Shown: positions 16,676-25,464 of the stretch, piece by piece | Numbering within the stretch: position 1 is the first letter of the stretch | How the letters are laid out: each line of letters opens with the position of its first letter | Source of the DNA: Caldifarciminota bacterium | GTDB lineage: Bacteria; Hydrothermota; UBA3073; JACQXS01; JAGMCI01 | NCBI GenBank assembly: GCA_023129325.1 | Contig: JAGMCI010000047.1 | Span: 1 to 38,123 of the forward strand | DNA length: 38,123 nt | Direction: 5' to 3' | The notes under the pieces: generated by a model | What the model was told of the DNA's origin: nothing | Database searches by the model: none | What the model saw: the letters and a program-made list of their open reading frames with translations, nothing else | Program-made: the position numbers and the translations under genes

Positions 16676-17782
16676 ATGGACTATATGAAAGAGGTCTTAA
16701 GACTTGCCAGGCGCGGACTTGGAGCTACTTCTCCAAATCCTATGGTTGGTGCAGTTGTAGTGAAAGAGGATAAAATTATTGGAAGGGGTTATCATAAGTG
16801 TAAAGGTGAGCCACATGCTGAGGTTATTGCTTTAAAACAAGCTGGTCCAAAAGCTAAAGGTGCTACCCTTTATGTGAATTTTGAGCCCTGTTGTCATTTT
16901 GGGGTTACCCCTCCCTGCACCAAAGCAATAATTGATACCGGGATTAAAGAAGTCCATATTTCAATTATTGACCCTTCACCATGGGTTAATGGCAAAGGAA
17001 TTAAAGAACTTAAAAAAGCTGGTATTAAAGTTATACTTGGAGATTGCGAACAAGAAGCACAAAAATTAAATGAAGTGTATCTTAAATATATAAAGACTGG
17101 TCTTCCATTTATTAGTTTAAAGGCTGCTCTGACTCTTGATGGAAAGATTGCAACATTAAATGGAGAGTCAAAGTGGATAACTTCTCTTGAATCAAGAAGA
17201 TTTGTTCATCGTCTTAGGTCTCAAGTTGATGCAGTTATGGTAGGTATAGGAACTGTGCTTGCTGATGACCCAGAACTTACCGTAAGACTTGTTAGAGGGA
17301 GAAATCCAAAGCGAATTATTTTGGATTCAAATTTAAGGATAAAGCACAAAGCAAAAGTCTTGGGCCCTGGATGCATAATTGCGACTCTTAAGTCCCAAAA
17401 AATTGATGGCACAGAAACCTGGCAAATAAAACCCGCCTGCCATAGTGAAGCAGCGGGCAGGAAAGACTCAAATGGAAGAGTGGATATTTTGGAAGTTTTA
17501 AAGCGAGCTAGTAAGTCTGGTATCCAGAGTATTTTGATAGAAGGAGGCAAGGAAGTATTTACTGAAGGTTTAGCCAATAAGCTTGTTGACAAGATTTACT
17601 TTTTTATTGCTCCAAAGATTCTGGGAGATGGAGTGCCAGTTGTTGGAGATTTAGGGATAAGAAAACTTAAAGATGCATTATCTCTGTCTTCTGTTAAGTT
17701 CAAGAGACTTGAGAATGATATTCTTATTGAATCCTACCTGTATTCCAATAGGATTGGGATTTTAGCAAGCAAGGTGAATTGA
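16676..17782 (+). CDS. ribD: Bifunctional riboflavin biosynthesis deaminase/reductase
   Basis: 368 residues, normal length. The N-terminal deaminase domain has the zinc motif His47-Ala-Glu49 and PCCHFGVTPPC (Cys72, Cys81); homologues usually have Gly-Arg/Lys-Thr-Pro-Pro-Cys where this has Gly-Val-Thr. The reductase domain starts near 143 (ISLKAALTLDGKIA) with SKWITSLESRRFVHRLR and GIGTVLADDPELTVR, and ends with SILIEGGKEV. It converts the pyrimidine intermediate after GTP cyclohydrolase II by deamination and NADPH reduction. No other rib genes are in the window. A palindrome (17432-17461) inserts PACHSEAAGRK between two strands of the reductase. Start at 16676 or 16685. Confidence 0.92.
   Translation: MDYMKEVLRLARRGLGATSPNPMVGAVVVKEDKIIGRGYHKCKGEPHAEVIALKQAGPKAKGATLYVNFEPCCHFGVTPPCTKAIIDTGIKEVHISIIDPSPWVNGKGIKELKKAGIKVILGDCEQEAQKLNEVYLKYIKTGLPFISLKAALTLDGKIATLNGESKWITSLESRRFVHRLRSQVDAVMVGIGTVLADDPELTVRLVRGRNPKRIILDSNLRIKHKAKVLGPGCIIATLKSQKIDGTETWQIKPACHSEAAGRKDSNGRVDILEVLKRASKSGIQSILIEGGKEVFTEGLANKLVDKIYFFIAPKILGDGVPVVGDLGIRKLKDALSLSSVKFKRLENDILIESYLYSNRIGILASKVN
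17432..17461. repeat. Palindromic element inserted in frame in ribD
   Basis: CCCGCCTGCC, 13 bases, then GGGCAGG forms a stem. The kelch gene (minus strand of 2830-2853) carries CCCGCCTGCC, seven bases and GGGCAGG, the same element. Here it is read as PAC...AGR, there as ARL...VGQG, so the similarity is in the DNA and not the protein. Confidence 0.7.
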
Positions 17783-19069
17783 ATGAAGATAAATCTTATT
17801 TATCCAAATAAAGCTTACAGAAAAGGAAGGCAGAAAGCAATTAGAAGTTTCTTCAGGACACCGCCTCTTAATTTATTATTTTTGGCTGGGTTGACTCCAA
17901 GAGATATAAAAGTCCACATAATAGATGAGAGATACGAACCTATAAATTTTGATGAGCCTGTTGACCTTGTTGCTATTACAGCAATTACTTCTATAGCTCC
18001 AAGAGCATATCAAATTGGAGATGAGTTTAAGAAAAGAGGAATTCCTGTAATATTAGGTGGTATTCATCCATCATTTTTGCCTGATGAAGCTTTAAAGCAT
18101 GCAACAACAGTTGTAATAGGAGAGGCAGAACTAATCTGGGAAGAAGTGATTAAGGACTTTCAATCGGGTAAGCTTAAGAATTTTTATCGTTGTTCTGAAT
18201 ATTCAGATTTAAAAGGACTGCCGATGCCAAGATGGGACATTTTACCAAATCGGAAAAAATATATTCCCTTTATTCAAACCACGAGAGGGTGTCCGAACAA
18301 TTGTGAATTTTGCTCTGTAACTACTTTTTCAGGGCGGAAAATAAGAACCCGACCGGTTGATGAAGTAATAAAAGAAATAAAAGCATTGTCAAGAGGATTT
18401 GTTGTATTTGTGGACGACAATATTTTTGCGAAGCCAAAATATGCCAAGGAATTATTTCACAAGCTTACCCCTTTACGTATAAAATGGGGAAGTGAGGCGT
18501 CTTTAAATTTTATAAAGAACTTTGAACTCCTAAAATTAGCGGCACAAAGTGGATGCCGTGCTCTCTTTATAGGAATAGAATCTGTATCACAAAAAGCCCT
18601 TGATTCAATGAGTAAAGGATTCAATAAGGTAAAAGAATTTAAGTCAATTATTAAAAAACTACACGAATATAAGATTGCTGTCAATGCCTCACTTATATTT
18701 GGTTTTGATGAAGATGATAAAGGAGTATTTGAGCAAACGGTAAAATTTTTAGATGATTCCAGAGTTGATTCAGCTAACTTTTCCATACTTACTCCTCTTC
18801 CAGGTACAAGGCTTTATTCTAAGTTGAAAAATGCTGACAGAATATTTGAAAAGGATTGGTCAAAATATGATACCCTTCATGTAACTTACTTTCCCAAAAA
18901 TATGTCAATTGATGAATTGAAGAAAGGACTTGGTTGGACTTACCGTAAATTTTACTCTTTTTCTAATACATTCAAACGTATGTTTCGTTCCATAGGAAGA
19001 TGTCCCTTTATGATTCCTGCTAATCTTGGTTTTTTTATTGCGGCAAGAAGAAAATTGATAATAGATTAA
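17783..19069 (+). CDS. B12-binding-domain radical SAM protein
   Basis: 428 residues. The N-terminal 140 residues form a B12-binding-like Rossmann fold (MKINLIYPN..., DLVAITAITSIAPRAYQIGDEF, IPVILGGIHPSFLPDEAL, VVIGEAE). The radical SAM core has the cluster motif RGCPNNCEFCSV (about 165-176) and SRGFVVFVDDNIFAKP, followed by GIESVSQKALDSMSKGFNK. Such enzymes catalyse methylation or rearrangements on lipids, cofactors or secondary metabolites; the substrate cannot be told. It starts one base after the ribD stop (TGAATG-like junction) with AAGGTG upstream, so it is translated with ribD. A link to flavin metabolism is possible but unproven. Confidence 0.8.
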   Translation: MKINLIYPNKAYRKGRQKAIRSFFRTPPLNLLFLAGLTPRDIKVHIIDERYEPINFDEPVDLVAITAITSIAPRAYQIGDEFKKRGIPVILGGIHPSFLPDEALKHATTVVIGEAELIWEEVIKDFQSGKLKNFYRCSEYSDLKGLPMPRWDILPNRKKYIPFIQTTRGCPNNCEFCSVTTFSGRKIRTRPVDEVIKEIKALSRGFVVFVDDNIFAKPKYAKELFHKLTPLRIKWGSEASLNFIKNFELLKLAAQSGCRALFIGIESVSQKALDSMSKGFNKVKEFKSIIKKLHEYKIAVNASLIFGFDEDDKGVFEQTVKFLDDSRVDSANFSILTPLPGTRLYSKLKNADRIFEKDWSKYDTLHVTYFPKNMSIDELKKGLGWTYRKFYSFSNTFKRMFRSIGRCPFMIPANLGFFIAARRKLIID

Positions 19070-19073
19070 TCAT

Positions 19074-19180
19074 TTATACCTGATTACACAGATTTTAAAA
19101 TACGATTACACAAATTAAGAAATCAATCTCTATATTCCATAATCTGTATAATCAGTTTTTGTAATCTGAGTAATCAGACA
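19074..19180. repeat. Inverted ATTACACAGATT/AATCTGTATAATCAG element
   Basis: The left arm CTGATTACACAGATTTT... is answered by AATCTGTATAATCAG and AATCTGAGTAATCAG on the right. The first 45 bases (19074-19118) are identical to 28505-28549. It lies between two convergent genes. Confidence 0.75.
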
Positions 19181-19181
19181 T

Positions 19182-19197
19182 CCCTATCTTTATAGGG
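19182..19197. terminator. Small hairpin at a convergent gene end
   Basis: CCCTAT-CTTT-ATAGGG spans the stop codon of the minus-strand gene. There is no clear T-run, so termination is only suggested. Confidence 0.35.
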
Positions 19198-20497
19198 TGT
19201 CATTCTTTAAAATATACAACCGTTTTATTGATTCCACATTTGTTAATATTCCTAAGATTATCAAAGTATAAAATATTTGATTAAATAATGCTCCTATCAT
19301 GATTAAAAATAATCTTATATCCCTTCCAACCCTTATTTTAAATTTCTTTTTAAAAACATTATCATATTTGTCCGCAGTATAACTATTCATAAAACTTCCA
19401 ATAAGTGCAATAAAACTTACAATCCATATCCCAATATTGTGGTGTAAATTCCAATATCCATATGCCATTCCAAAAATGATTAAAGCATCAACATATCTAT
19501 CAAGTACTGCATCAAACCATGCTCCATAACTTGATTCTTGGGATTTTAGCCTTGCAATTTCGCCGTCACATCCATCAATAATTGAGGAGAATTGAGCCAG
19601 TAATCCACCAATAATAATATGTAAATAATTCCCTAAACAAAAAAAGAAAACAGATAGCATTCCGATAATAAAACTCATAAATGAAATCAAATTTGGTTTT
19701 ATCTTAGTTTTTAATAAAAGTTTTGATATCCTTATAGAGATTTGTCTATTCAATAACTTGGATATTGGTCCATCGGTTGGTTTTATTAATCTTTTACACA
19801 ATATCTTTTCAGCTTTTCTGTAATTATCTTTTGTATCAATATCAATCCAAAAGTTCTCCTTAATATCAAAAGCTTTTATTTTTTCTTTTTTCGCAAGAAC
19901 TCTTATTCCTCCGGATAATGTTTCATTTCCATTTTTGATACTTTCCTCCAATGCTTCAAATATAGCAGGTGACAATAAGAATATTCCACAATCAATACCA
20001 TTGTAATTATCTATTTTTTTACCAATATCTACTATGTAACCATTCTCTATTTTGACTTTGGTTGCTTCGTCTAAACCAATGTGCCTTTTTAACATTTTAT
20101 CAACCGCTAACGCACATTCATTGTTATCTAATCTTATTCTTTTCAATTCACTTAATATTTTTGGTTCAAAAATATGGTCAGCCATCAATAAAATAAATTT
20201 TCCATTAAGCAATTCTTTAGCCTTTAAAACAGAGACCCCATTTCCTTTTTCCCATTCCATATTTTCAATATAAGTTATTTTCACCCCATACCTATCCCCA
20301 TTGCCTAACTTCTTTTTTATCTTTTCTCCAAGGTGCCCAACAACTATTATAAACTCGTTAGTACCAGATTGTTTTGCAGTTAATATCACTCTTTCAATTA
20401 AAAATAAGCCTAAAAGTTGAATTAAGGGCTTGGGTTCATTTTTGGTTAAGCTTTTGATTCTACTGCCTTTTCCAGCAGCAATTATTAAAGCTTTCAT
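19190..20497 (-). CDS. Bifunctional inositol-1-phosphate cytidylyltransferase / CDP-alcohol phosphotransferase (DIPP synthase-like)
   Basis: 435 residues. Residues 1-235 are a nucleotidyltransferase (ALIIAAGKGSRIKSLTKNEP, KPLIQLLG, LLMADHIFEP, DIDTKDNY). Residues 240-435 carry several membrane helices and the CDP-alcohol transferase signature DGCDGEIARL...GAWFDAVLDRYVDA. This pairing is the bifunctional IPC transferase/DIPP synthase of Archaeoglobus and some thermophilic bacteria. It makes CDP-inositol and couples it to inositol-1-phosphate, giving the phosphorylated precursor of di-myo-inositol phosphate, a heat-stress solute. A role in an inositol-type lipid is the main alternative. The inositol-phosphate synthase and the phosphatase are not in the window. 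TATAAGG precedes the start, and TATAAT lies about 45 bases upstream. Confidence 0.78.
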   Translation of the reverse strand: MKALIIAAGKGSRIKSLTKNEPKPLIQLLGLFLIERVILTAKQSGTNEFIIVVGHLGEKIKKKLGNGDRYGVKITYIENMEWEKGNGVSVLKAKELLNGKFILLMADHIFEPKILSELKRIRLDNNECALAVDKMLKRHIGLDEATKVKIENGYIVDIGKKIDNYNGIDCGIFLLSPAIFEALEESIKNGNETLSGGIRVLAKKEKIKAFDIKENFWIDIDTKDNYRKAEKILCKRLIKPTDGPISKLLNRQISIRISKLLLKTKIKPNLISFMSFIIGMLSVFFFCLGNYLHIIIGGLLAQFSSIIDGCDGEIARLKSQESSYGAWFDAVLDRYVDALIIFGMAYGYWNLHHNIGIWIVSFIALIGSFMNSYTADKYDNVFKKKFKIRVGRDIRLFLIMIGALFNQIFYTLIILGILTNVESIKRLYILKNDTL

Positions 20498-20557
20498 TTT
20501 TTACCTTATATAAACTGGATTAGAGGATAGAATAGCTACAATTTTTACCAGAGAATA

Positions 20558-22018
20558 TTATACCTTTTGATTCAAATATTTTTCCTTCCAGTATTTGCCA
20601 GTTAGTTTTTCAATTTCTTCTCCATATTTAATAAGTCCTTTTCTATAATCAGCATCTTCAATTGCAAGTTGTGCATTCTCATCTATTGGACGGGCATTAG
20701 TTGACTTAAGAATTTTGTATATATCCCCATAGTGGTCTCTTATAGGGCACTGGCGAAGTAAATTACCTACTTTATCAGGTGGCTGTTCATAGCCATATTC
20801 TGCCTGCCAATGTCTTATTGATTTAAAGAGTTCTGAATTTATTACTGTGCTGAGATTGCTTCCATTTTTATATACTTCTATAATGTTGTGTGTTGAATAT
20901 GGGATAAAGACACAGGGCATTACATCACCATCCCAATCAATATAGAAGTAGCCACCACCTCTTGCTGCGCAGATGCAACCATCGGATGAAGTGCCTGAAT
21001 TCCAAAAATCAGCAAGAAATATCCCCTTTTCTCTTACTATTTTCCATTCCTTATGAAGTAAATTTACCCTTTGTTCAGGAGTTGGCAATAAATCAAGTGT
21101 AAATTCTCTCCCTATTGGCATGTAATGAAATACCCAGCCATATATTGCACCTTGCTCTTTGAAATAAAAATCAAGGAATTTTTCTGAGATAATCAAGTCT
21201 GTATTATATTTTGTAGCAGTTATAGACATACCAAATGGCACTCCCTCTTCTCTTAAGTTATGCATAGCAGACATAATTTTCTTAAATACACCTTTGCCCC
21301 TTCTCTTATCAGTTTCTTCTTCTAAACCCTCAACTGAAATAGCAGGTGTGATATTGCCAAGTTCAGCAAGTCGTTTAGCCATTGACTTGTTGATTAGAGT
21401 GGCATTTGTATACATTAAGAAGAAACAGTCTGAGTGTTTTTCTGCTAAGTCAAGGAAAGTTTTTCCTTCGCTTTTATAAATTAATGGTTCTCCTCCTGAG
21501 ATGACAAAAAAATTTGCTCCCCAGGAATCTTTAGCATCTTTAATAATTTTATCAAGGATGGGAAATGGAATCTTGCCCAAGTTGGGATTAGAGGCTGCAT
21601 AACAGCCAGTACATTTAAGATTACAAGCACCAGTGGGAGATATAGTAATAAACATTGGGGGCTTAAATCCATGCTTATTGATAAAATCTCGTCGTTTATA
21701 AAAACCTCCAAAGAGTACATTTCCTAAAAAGACGGAAATCAAGCCACGGATTGCCTTTCTTGAGATATATCCTTTTTCTAAAGACTTACCGATAGATAAA
21801 AGAAGAGCTTTCCCCATCATATATTTATCATCTTGTACTTGTAAAGGACGGTTGTCAGGGTTAGCTAAAATTAAATCTTTATATATTCGTTGTTTTACTT
21901 GATGCAATAAAAAATTTCTTACAAACGAAATTCTGGCAGCCAATTCACCAACTTTTATAAGTAGATTCACTATCAATAAATTTTTAATTCGTTCTATCTG
22001 TGTAATTTGTGTTTTCAT
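20558..22018 (-). CDS. Radical SAM/SPASM-type protein
   Basis: 486 residues. After a 110-residue N-terminal extension comes MFITISPTGACNLKCTGCYA with the CxxxCxxC cluster motif, then VISGGEPL and YTNATLI. The C-terminal part has several cysteines (SDGCICAARGG, DGDVMPCVFIPY, RQCPIRDHYGD) in the pattern of a SPASM domain holding extra Fe-S clusters. SPASM enzymes modify peptides, lipids or cofactors; the substrate is unknown. The start overlaps the stop of the aminotransferase gene as ATGA (22018-22015), implying translational coupling. Codons 2-9 (KTQITQIE) match the dispersed CACAAATTACACAGAT word, so the true N-terminus may have been remodelled by the repeat. Confidence 0.8.
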   Translation of the reverse strand: MKTQITQIERIKNLLIVNLLIKVGELAARISFVRNFLLHQVKQRIYKDLILANPDNRPLQVQDDKYMMGKALLLSIGKSLEKGYISRKAIRGLISVFLGNVLFGGFYKRRDFINKHGFKPPMFITISPTGACNLKCTGCYAASNPNLGKIPFPILDKIIKDAKDSWGANFFVISGGEPLIYKSEGKTFLDLAEKHSDCFFLMYTNATLINKSMAKRLAELGNITPAISVEGLEEETDKRRGKGVFKKIMSAMHNLREEGVPFGMSITATKYNTDLIISEKFLDFYFKEQGAIYGWVFHYMPIGREFTLDLLPTPEQRVNLLHKEWKIVREKGIFLADFWNSGTSSDGCICAARGGGYFYIDWDGDVMPCVFIPYSTHNIIEVYKNGSNLSTVINSELFKSIRHWQAEYGYEQPPDKVGNLLRQCPIRDHYGDIYKILKSTNARPIDENAQLAIEDADYRKGLIKYGEEIEKLTGKYWKEKYLNQKV

Positions 22019-23223
22019 TCAGCTTCCTCTTTTATCAGTCCGCCGAGTCTTTGTATTCCTTTTATTATTAGTTTAAGTGTTGGATAGGAAAAGTTAAGTC
22101 TCAAAGTGTTTTTACCTGAATCATTATAATAGAAATAAGAACCTGCCACATAAGCCACTTTTTTCTCAAGTGCTTTAGAAAATAGTTTTTCTGTATTCAT
22201 ATAATTAGGTAAAGTTACCCATAAAAAAAGACCGCCATCTGGTTTTGTCCAAGATAAATCTGGTAACTCTGGCATATATTTGTCAAGAGAATTAAGCATA
22301 CACTCTCTCTTATCCCTATATCTTACCACGAGTTTTTTAATATGCTCATCAATTACATCTCTTTTCAATATTTCACAGAGTATTGCTTGAGTGAATGGTG
22401 GAGTGCATAAATCTGTGGATTGTTTTGCAATTACAAGCTGATTTATAATTTCTTTATCTCCAAGAATGTAGCCAAGTCTTAAGCCAGGGAAAAGAACTTT
22501 ACTAAATGTATAAAGTGATACAACTCTATCTCTTGGGGCGAGTGCAAAAAGAGATGGAATTGATTCCCCCCGGTATCGTAGCTCTCTATATGGGGTATCC
22601 TCTAAAATTAAAATATTGTATTTTTCTGCAAGTGCAATTATTTTTTTTCTTCGTTCAATGGATAGCGTTACCCCAGCTGGATTTTGGAAATCAGGGATTA
22701 CATAAATAAATTTGACCCGATGCTGTCCTCTTCTCAGGACTCTTAATTTTTCTTCTACTAAATCAACCCTCATTCCATTGTCATCTAATGGTATCCCTAT
22801 AAACCTTGCCCTGTAACTATGGAAAGCGCCCAATCCTCCCAAATAAGTTGGTAGCCCGACTATTACAATATCTTCAGGGTCTATAAATATTTTACTCACC
22901 AGGTCAAGTCCCTGTTGCGATGCTGTAGTTATAAGTATTTCATTTTCATTGATTTTTATGTTTCGCCGTGTTTCCAGACGTTTTATTAGTTCTTCTTTTA
23001 ATCCTTGATGTCCCTCTGTTGGTCCATATTGGACTGCCCTTTTACCTTCTCTTTCCAATACAGATTTAACTGCGTCCCCAAGAAGCTTTATAGGAAAAAG
23101 AGATGGGTCTGGCATTCCACCTGCGAACGATATAATTTCAGGGTTTAAAACAAGTTTTAATAACTCTCTTATTGCAGACCTTTTCATCGTTTTGGTTCTT
23201 ATGGAAAATTTATCTTCAAACAT
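22015..23223 (-). CDS. PLP-dependent class I/II aminotransferase (2-aminoadipate/aromatic type)
   Basis: 402 residues of fold type I. FAGGMPDPSLFP near the N-terminus, YGPTEGHQGLKEEL, YVIPDFQNPAGVTLS (Asn and substrate side), EDTPYRELRY (PLP-binding Asp/Tyr), and YTFSKVLFPGLRLGYI with the Schiff-base lysine. The 'FAGGMPDP' and 'PDFQNPAG' motifs place it with 2-aminoadipate/kynurenine-type transaminases (LysN, AadAT-like); the exact substrate is open. Strong ribosome site AAAGGAGG before the ATG. First gene of a coupled pair with the radical SAM protein, so the two may act on a common substrate. Confidence 0.85.
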   Translation of the reverse strand: MFEDKFSIRTKTMKRSAIRELLKLVLNPEIISFAGGMPDPSLFPIKLLGDAVKSVLEREGKRAVQYGPTEGHQGLKEELIKRLETRRNIKINENEILITTASQQGLDLVSKIFIDPEDIVIVGLPTYLGGLGAFHSYRARFIGIPLDDNGMRVDLVEEKLRVLRRGQHRVKFIYVIPDFQNPAGVTLSIERRKKIIALAEKYNILILEDTPYRELRYRGESIPSLFALAPRDRVVSLYTFSKVLFPGLRLGYILGDKEIINQLVIAKQSTDLCTPPFTQAILCEILKRDVIDEHIKKLVVRYRDKRECMLNSLDKYMPELPDLSWTKPDGGLFLWVTLPNYMNTEKLFSKALEKKVAYVAGSYFYYNDSGKNTLRLNFSYPTLKLIIKGIQRLGGLIKEEAE

Positions 23224-23288
23224 TTTTCCTCCTTTTGAAAGAATTTTAACTTAATTTTCAGAATTTTGCAAGAAAAAAATGTTTTTTA

Positions 23289-23317
23289 TTGACAAATTTG
23301 TACTTTTATTTTAAAAT
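23289..23317 (+). promoter_or_regulatory. tldD promoter
   Basis: TTGACA (23289-23294), 17-base spacer, TAAAAT (23312-23317). The transcript would begin near the ATG at 23322, but GGGAGGA five bases before ATG 23343 marks the real start. Confidence 0.6.
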
Positions 23318-23342
23318 TATAATGTTTAAAATGGGAGGAATT

Positions 23343-24773
23343 ATGAAAGATTTTACAAAATTGGTGAGGGAACGTATGCCTTCAAGTCTTGATTATGGTG
23401 ACACAAGAGTTGTATTAGAGAATAGTGAATCTATTGCTGTAAAGAATGGAAAAGTTGAAAATGTAGGAGTTTCTGAATCTATGGGATTTGGAGTTAGAGT
23501 CCTTTTAAATGGTGCATGGGGATTTGCCTCAAGTTCAAAACTTAAGAAAGAAGAGATAGACAAAGTAATTAAGCAGGCAGTTCAAATTGCTGAGGCTTCA
23601 GGGATTGCCAAGAAGAAAGATGAGATATCTCTTGCACCGGTTGAGAAAGCAGAAGGTTTTTTTAAGACTCCTTATAAAGAAGACCCTTTTAAGGTCAGCC
23701 TTGAATCTAAAGTTTCAACACTTCTTGAAGCAGATAAAATTTTAAGAAGAGCTAATGAAATTAAAGTAGCCGAGTCAGAGTTTATATTTAAACGCATACA
23801 CCAAATTTTTGCCTCCACCGAGGGTTCTCTTGTAGAGCAAGAGATTATAGTTTCAGGTGGAGAAATAATTGCCACTGCCGTGAAAGAGGGCCAGCTTCAG
23901 CGACGTTCTTATGGTGATTTTGGGAGTTCAGGGTATGAGTTTGTTCGAGGTCTTGAATTGATTAAGAATGCACCAAGAGTTAGAGATGAAGTGTGTCAAC
24001 TTCTTAAAGCAAAACCCTGTCCATCTGAGAAGCATACTGTAATAATTGATGGGGACCAAATGATATTACAGGTACATGAATCTATTGGTCATGCGGTAGA
24101 ACTTGATAGAGTTTTAGGGACTGAGGCTTCATATGCAGGGACTTCATTCGTTACTATTGATAAACTAAACAAATTTAAGTATGGTTCTGAGATTGTAAAT
24201 GTAACTGCGAATGCTAAATCTCCGCTTGGACTTGGGACATTTGGCTGGGATGATGAAGGTGTGCCTGCTCAAGTCACTCCAATAATAAGGAATGGCATTT
24301 TTGTTGGCTATCTTTCTTCAAGAGAGACTGCTCCTGTGATTAATGGTTTGAGTTCAGGAGCTATGAAAGCAGATGGTTGGAACCGAATTCCAATTATTCG
24401 GATGACGAATATAAATCTTGAACCAGGGACATGGAAGCTGGAAGACCTTATTGCAGATACTCAAGATGGTCTTTTTCTTCAGACAAATAAATCCTGGAGC
24501 ATAGATGATATGAGGGAGAATTTTCAATTTGGGGTTGAATTTGCTCGGGAAATAAAAAATGGAAAGTTAGGCGAAGTTGTTAAAGATGTGACTTATACTG
24601 CCTATACTCCCGAGTTCTGGGGTTCTTGTGATGCAATATGTAATTCAGATTTTTGGAAAATGCATGGCGTAATGAATTGTGGAAAAGGAGAACCAGGTCA
24701 AACAATGATGGTTGGTCATGGGACTACACCTGCGAGATTTAGGAATGTGAGAGTAGGAGTATTTAAGAGATGA
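23343..24773 (+). CDS. tldD: TldD-family metalloprotease
   Basis: 476 residues. The zinc motif is His245-Glu-Ser-Ile-Gly-His250 (QVHESIGHAVELDR), and the C-terminal metal-ligand region CGKGEPGQTMMVGHG is present. GFGVRVLLNGAWGFASS near residue 50 is the usual TldD/E N-terminal signature. TldD and TldE form a heterodimer that degrades or matures unfolded peptides; TldD carries the protease site, as here. A tldE/pmbA partner would often be adjacent but does not follow, and the next genes are DUF4097 and TonB-like. The frame is open to 23289, but that start lies inside the promoter. Confidence 0.9.
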   Translation: MKDFTKLVRERMPSSLDYGDTRVVLENSESIAVKNGKVENVGVSESMGFGVRVLLNGAWGFASSSKLKKEEIDKVIKQAVQIAEASGIAKKKDEISLAPVEKAEGFFKTPYKEDPFKVSLESKVSTLLEADKILRRANEIKVAESEFIFKRIHQIFASTEGSLVEQEIIVSGGEIIATAVKEGQLQRRSYGDFGSSGYEFVRGLELIKNAPRVRDEVCQLLKAKPCPSEKHTVIIDGDQMILQVHESIGHAVELDRVLGTEASYAGTSFVTIDKLNKFKYGSEIVNVTANAKSPLGLGTFGWDDEGVPAQVTPIIRNGIFVGYLSSRETAPVINGLSSGAMKADGWNRIPIIRMTNINLEPGTWKLEDLIADTQDGLFLQTNKSWSIDDMRENFQFGVEFAREIKNGKLGEVVKDVTYTAYTPEFWGSCDAICNSDFWKMHGVMNCGKGEPGQTMMVGHGTTPARFRNVRVGVFKR

Positions 24774-24813
24774 GAATATTGTTGTTTTCTCACTTTTATT
24801 GTTAGGAGGTTAT

Positions 24814-25464
24814 ATGTTATTATATACAGAACATTTTGAAAAGCTCTTTGATTTAAAAGAGGGCAGCGATTTTGAACTCGAGAACAAAAATGGTGGAGTG
24901 AGAGTTGAAGGCTGGGATAAAGCTCAGATTAAGATTGAGGCTGAAAAGAAGGCAAGAACCAAAGGAATACTTAAGAAAATAGAAATTGATATAACTACAA
25001 CGAATAATAAGGTTAAGGTTTTGACGAAATACCCAAAATTAAGGTGGGGTGGAGCTGGGGTGAGTTATAAGATTTGGCTTCCTCAAAAGAGCAATATAGA
25101 AATAAAGACCATGAATGGTGGGTTAAGGCTCTTTAATTTAATTGGTAATTTAAACAGTAAAATTATGAATGGAGGAATAGAGATAAAAGATTGTGCGGGA
25201 CCTACATTTATGAACACTATGAATGGCGGAATAGAGGCTGATTTCTCAACTATAAAAAAGGGAGATACTTTTGAGTTTAAGACAACAAATGGTGGGATTG
25301 ACTTAACAATTCCAGAGGTGGAGAATATAAGCATATATGCCAAGACAGTGAATGGCAAGGTTCAATCTGACTTTCCAATTTGTGCGGAAGAATCTTCTCT
25401 AAAAGGTGATATTATTATAAAAGCCAAAACTACTAACGGAGGGATTCGTATCAATAAGAAATGA
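24814..25464 (+). CDS. DUF4097-type beta-repeat protein (putative adhesin family)
   Basis: 216 residues, mostly beta strands in a ladder with repeated NGG turns: KNGGVRVEG, TMNGGLRLF, IMNGGIEIK, TMNGGIEADF, TTNGGIDLT, TVNGKVQSD and TTNGGIRINK, spaced by about 18-25 residues. This is the DUF4097 (LiaX/YvlB C-terminal) fold. No signal peptide or anchor is visible, so it may be intracellular or exported by another route. AGGAGG is five bases before ATG 24814. Its end overlaps the TonB-like gene by ATGA. In Firmicutes this domain is fused to a SHOCT-like N-terminal domain; here a separate SHOCT-like gene lies convergently just downstream (26061-26354). Confidence 0.75.
   Translation: MLLYTEHFEKLFDLKEGSDFELENKNGGVRVEGWDKAQIKIEAEKKARTKGILKKIEIDITTTNNKVKVLTKYPKLRWGGAGVSYKIWLPQKSNIEIKTMNGGLRLFNLIGNLNSKIMNGGIEIKDCAGPTFMNTMNGGIEADFSTIKKGDTFEFKTTNGGIDLTIPEVENISIYAKTVNGKVQSDFPICAEESSLKGDIIIKAKTTNGGIRINKK

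Noticed and set aside
23289-23342. Longer start for tldD
   Set aside because: The extension includes the -35 and -10 boxes; GGGAGGA marks ATG 23343.
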